Shown in pieces: positions 61,277 to 64,000 of a stretch of DNA of 64,000 bases. The number at the start of each line of letters is the position of its first letter. Positions within the stretch are counted from its first letter, which is position 1. The notes beneath the pieces were generated by a model. It did no database searches. It was not told the origin of the DNA and was given only the letters and a program-made list of their open reading frames with translations. Location of the stretch: positions 2,790,001-2,854,000 of the forward strand of contig JAPFFF010000006.1 of assembly GCA_039105265.1 (NCBI GenBank), written 5' to 3'. Source of the DNA: Tritrichomonas musculus (Eukaryota; Parabasalia; Tritrichomonadida; Tritrichomonadidae). Made by a program: the position numbers and the translations under genes.

Positions 61277-61386
61277 AGGGAAATCTATCTTTGCCCTTGA
61301 TAAAAATAAAAAAAAAGTATTTTTAAATAATAATAATAAAATATTTTTATTAACATTAAAAATAAAAAAAGTTACAAAAACTCATA

Positions 61387-64000
61387 TTAATGTTGGTTCT
61401 GTAATTGATTTAACTGTTGTGAAAGTGAGCAACTTTTTGAGAGCCATTCAGCCAACTGTGGTGCCTTTTCGTTTATTCCATACTGAGTATTAAAGAAGTG
61501 AGAAAGAGCAGTTGAATTTGCCATTTCAATTCCGTTCATTTTCACCTCTGATGGCCATTTATCTTTATTTTCAACCAAGTAACCGATGATTCGATTAGAC
61601 TTATTAAAAACGGTTTCTGCTTTCAAAAGAGCCGAGTTCCATTTTGTCTGTGCATTTGACAACAACTCTGACGCTTGATTTTTCAACAAAGCAGCAGCAG
61701 TGTATTTCTGTGATTCTTTTTCTTCGTTCTTTTGATCATTTTTCTTTTTGCCTTTGTTACGGGCACTTCCAGGGATGTTTCCATCACGATTTGGAGCCTC
61801 GTCACCTGCGGCTTCGGGCGATTCAAGACGAGCAGCCTCATCGATTTGTACGCCGATTTCAGCCAGATCAGAACAGCAAGTTTTGAGGTCGTTTTGTTGA
61901 GCGGCAATCATTAAAGGAATCAATTTAACAGGGTCACTTTTTCCACTTCCAGCATTCTCATCATTATTGTTACCATTTTTAGGCGATTTTGTTGGTGACT
62001 TCTTCTTTTCTTTCTCCTTTTCTTCGTATTCAACGATTATGCCGATGAAGAAGAATAATGTTCCTTTTAACATCATTGTTTTGCTGCCAGCCTTTCGGAT
62101 TCCAACGTTGCTTCCTCGTGCGGATAAAGAGACGTTTGATTTGTTAGTATTTCGAGAAGCAACAGTTGAACTATCGAGACCTCGTTTTCGAGTTGATCCA
62201 GACCTCGCGCTGTTGATAGCAGAAGCGTTTCCAGGAGGCGAAATTGAATTGACAACATGCTGAGTGAATATGTTAGCATCTGCCTTATACCATTGGCCAA
62301 CAATTTGACCAGCATCCATTGTCAAAACTGCATTTTCATTTGAATTATAAAGCGACTTAAACGAACTCAATTGATCTTCAAAACACTTGAAACAAAGAAG
62401 AGTTCGCATCTCAGTCATTTCAGTGTCAAATAAAGGAAGATCAAGACTGCAAACATTGGCATAATAAGAAGCCGCAATCTCCCTAAATTTGCATCCTTTG
62501 TTGTCGTTGAAAATAAGAAGCGGACAACTGAATGCTTGCGGATATGAATCAGGACTCGTTGCAATTAACGATTGAACAAAACGTCGAGAAGTTCGAACTG
62601 CATAAGCGACATTCAAAGTGGCCAAACTCAACTCAAGACGCTTCGTACGATCATTGATGTTTTGCGTTAATGAAACACCAGAAAGAATGGACAAATCAAG
62701 GATCAATTGTTGACTTATCGGATGAACTACGCAATCAGGATATTGTGCAAAAACGGTTTGAAGCAAAAGTGACATTTTTTCAACGAAATCTTGCGGAATT
62801 CGTGAACCTAGAACTGAAGAGTCTACGTCTTGATTCCAAAGCTGAATGAGTGATGGTGAAGAATGAAGAAAACTTTGCATTTGAATACGAGAAACCGTCG
62901 CATTTAACAAGAACGATAGACCATGACTTACATAAGAACAACGGGTGGATAAAAGGGTCTGTGCTTCGGCCAAAATTTCAATGGGATTCACATCACCTTT
63001 GAAGTGAACGTTTACTAAGGCTTCAAGATGTTTCAATCTAACCAACAAATGTGCATCGATTAAGAAATATGATCGTTCTTCATTCAATTTAAGTTGATCT
63101 GTATAGAATGAAAAAACGGTTTGATTCAATTTTTTAATCATTTCAAGAGGATTAAGTAACGATCTCTGATTGTTAGAAACTTTTTCTTTCATCTTCTCAA
63201 TTAGCTTGGTGTCCATCATGAACAAGAAAATAAGTTGTGCTACTGATAAAACATGTTCTTTGTAGAATTGAGTGATCGGCTTTATCATTGAAATTTGAGT
63301 CAAAATATGAGCTGCACCTTCGAAGTCAGCTTTCCGAATGAGAACGAGAGCACGATGGTAAGGAGAGACTTCAGAAGCGTATTTTTCTGTTGTTTTGTAA
63401 TCGTTGATGTTGTAAGAAGCATTACAAATAATTCGCTTTGCCACGAGTACAAAACCAATCGGATTCAAAGCAGACATGTTCAAGTACGTTAAACTTGAAG
63501 CGACAGAAAAATAGGCCGAATTCAAAACGCTGTGTGAAATTGAGATTGCATCTTCCCACTTCCAAAGTGTCATACAAATGACGGCCTGCTCTAATACAAG
63601 CTCAAGCTTCATCAAAGATTGCTCTGCCGTGAATTCTTTTGCAACTTGAGCAGTAACAAGTGCTTCGCAAGCTTTCATGCAAACTTCAAAGACTTCGTTT
63701 GATACTGAGGCTGCTGAATTTGGCTGTGATTCTTCACTCTTCTTTGGAGCGTGTCCAATTCTTGACTTGTCGGATGCGTTACGATGTTTCTTTCCGTTTC
63801 CAGCAGGAGTAAATGACTCGGTGTTCAGGGCGGTTGAAGGATCGGCACTTTTTGCAATCGCTTGCAAAAGTCGAGAAACAGAGACGACAAAAAGACATGA
63901 CAAAGGGAAGCCATATTGTGTAGATATTTGGTCAACAAGGGCGGTTGTTGAAATGCTTCGTGCTGCATTGATGTTGGTCGGTGATCCAGCAGGCTCTGAG
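61387..64000 (-). CDS. Large helical protein, C-terminal ~870 codons (5' end beyond window)
   Basis: The frame is open from the right edge (first full codon 63999-63997) to TAA at 61387-61389. No in-frame ATG lies near the edge, so the start is outside the window. Residues before about 100 contain a low-complexity Lys/Ser/Asn linker. The next ~450 residues are predicted helical, with Leu/Ala-rich pairs resembling TPR-like or armadillo-like arrays. A charged KEKEKKKSPTKSPK linker and a second basic linker (RNKGKKKNDQKNEEKESQK) separate shorter helical segments, and the tail is Gln/Asn/Leu-rich (SLSQQLNQLQNQH). No catalytic motif, signal peptide or clear membrane helix is seen. The style resembles large axonemal proteins such as CFAP54 or CFAP46, expected in a flagellate, but I cannot confirm this. 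Confidence 0.7.
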   Translation of the reverse strand, partial: SEPAGSPTNINAARSISTTALVDQISTQYGFPLSCLFVVSVSRLLQAIAKSADPSTALNTESFTPAGNGKKHRNASDKSRIGHAPKKSEESQPNSAASVSNEVFEVCMKACEALVTAQVAKEFTAEQSLMKLELVLEQAVICMTLWKWEDAISISHSVLNSAYFSVASSLTYLNMSALNPIGFVLVAKRIICNASYNINDYKTTEKYASEVSPYHRALVLIRKADFEGAAHILTQISMIKPITQFYKEHVLSVAQLIFLFMMDTKLIEKMKEKVSNNQRSLLNPLEMIKKLNQTVFSFYTDQLKLNEERSYFLIDAHLLVRLKHLEALVNVHFKGDVNPIEILAEAQTLLSTRCSYVSHGLSFLLNATVSRIQMQSFLHSSPSLIQLWNQDVDSSVLGSRIPQDFVEKMSLLLQTVFAQYPDCVVHPISQQLILDLSILSGVSLTQNINDRTKRLELSLATLNVAYAVRTSRRFVQSLIATSPDSYPQAFSCPLLIFNDNKGCKFREIAASYYANVCSLDLPLFDTEMTEMRTLLCFKCFEDQLSSFKSLYNSNENAVLTMDAGQIVGQWYKADANIFTQHVVNSISPPGNASAINSARSGSTRKRGLDSSTVASRNTNKSNVSLSARGSNVGIRKAGSKTMMLKGTLFFFIGIIVEYEEKEKEKKKSPTKSPKNGNNNDENAGSGKSDPVKLIPLMIAAQQNDLKTCCSDLAEIGVQIDEAARLESPEAAGDEAPNRDGNIPGSARNKGKKKNDQKNEEKESQKYTAAALLKNQASELLSNAQTKWNSALLKAETVFNKSNRIIGYLVENKDKWPSEVKMNGIEMANSTALSHFFNTQYGINEKAPQLAEWLSKSCSLSQQLNQLQNQH

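Noticed and set aside
61644..62315. Plus- and minus-strand ORFs inside the right-hand gene
   Set aside because: They are shadows of the long minus-strand frame.
63901..63903. Start of the right-hand gene at 63903
   Set aside because: That codon is TTG, and the frame continues open to the window edge, so the true start is outside.
1..64000. Spliceosomal introns
   Set aside because: I looked for the trichomonad pattern of a GTATGT-type donor with an ACTAAC branch/acceptor block and saw none. All large genes read through uninterrupted.

Overview
The window looks like nuclear DNA of a parabasalid protist, most likely a Tritrichomonas/Trichomonas-type trichomonad. The grounds are very AT-rich spacers, genes without visible introns, short 5' leaders with TCAYWW initiator-like elements, a receptor-less TKL-type kinase followed by a coiled coil and discoidin-like domains (a class I know as expanded in Tritrichomonas), a decayed family-B DNA polymerase of Maverick/Polinton type, and giant coiled-coil proteins of the kind often labelled 'viral A-type inclusion protein' in trichomonad genomes. 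The species is inferred and was not tested by any search.

Layout. Positions 1-4409 (minus) hold the N-terminal ~1,469 codons of a VPS13/chorein-family bridge-like lipid-transfer protein that runs off the left edge. Positions 5087-7225 (minus) encode a kinase / coiled-coil / double F5/8-type-C protein. Positions 7400-9700 are a graveyard of mobile DNA: a broken family-B polymerase, a transposase N-terminal relic, inverted repeats and hairpins. Positions 9769-12348 (plus) encode an XPD-superfamily Fe-S DNA helicase closest to FANCJ/BRIP1.

The main feature, 13184 to about 59562, is a head-to-tail triplication of a giant gene encoding proteins of 5,507, 4,493 and 4,145 residues. Each has an almost invariant tandem calponin-homology (CH1-CH2) actin-binding head, an Ala/Glu/Lys-rich helix, and thousands of residues of coiled coil ending in a conserved C-terminus. 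The rod is built from a 35-residue (105-bp) repeat followed by 21-residue and other heptad-multiple repeats. Every size change I could measure inside the heptad rod is a multiple of 21 bp, so reading frame and heptad register survive. The two spacers between the genes (~1.8 kb each) are nearly identical, so the array looks young and/or homogenised. Decayed sequence like the 3' flank of the genes recurs at 60601-60775, which may be the trace of a lost fourth unit.

Right of the array are a tRNA-Asn(GTT) gene (minus), a doubtful 63-codon ORF, a coding-like relic, a ~470-bp element with terminal inverted repeats, and (61387-64000, minus) the C-terminal ~870 codons of a large helical protein that enters from beyond the right edge. 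Its identity is uncertain; an axonemal CFAP-type protein is only a guess.

The best candidate for something undescribed is the tandem array of CH-headed giant coiled-coil proteins. Their rod length appears to evolve in heptad quanta, which would suit length-tuned actin-linked cytoskeletal filaments or rulers. No CRISPR array, bacterial-type operon or complete viral genome was seen.
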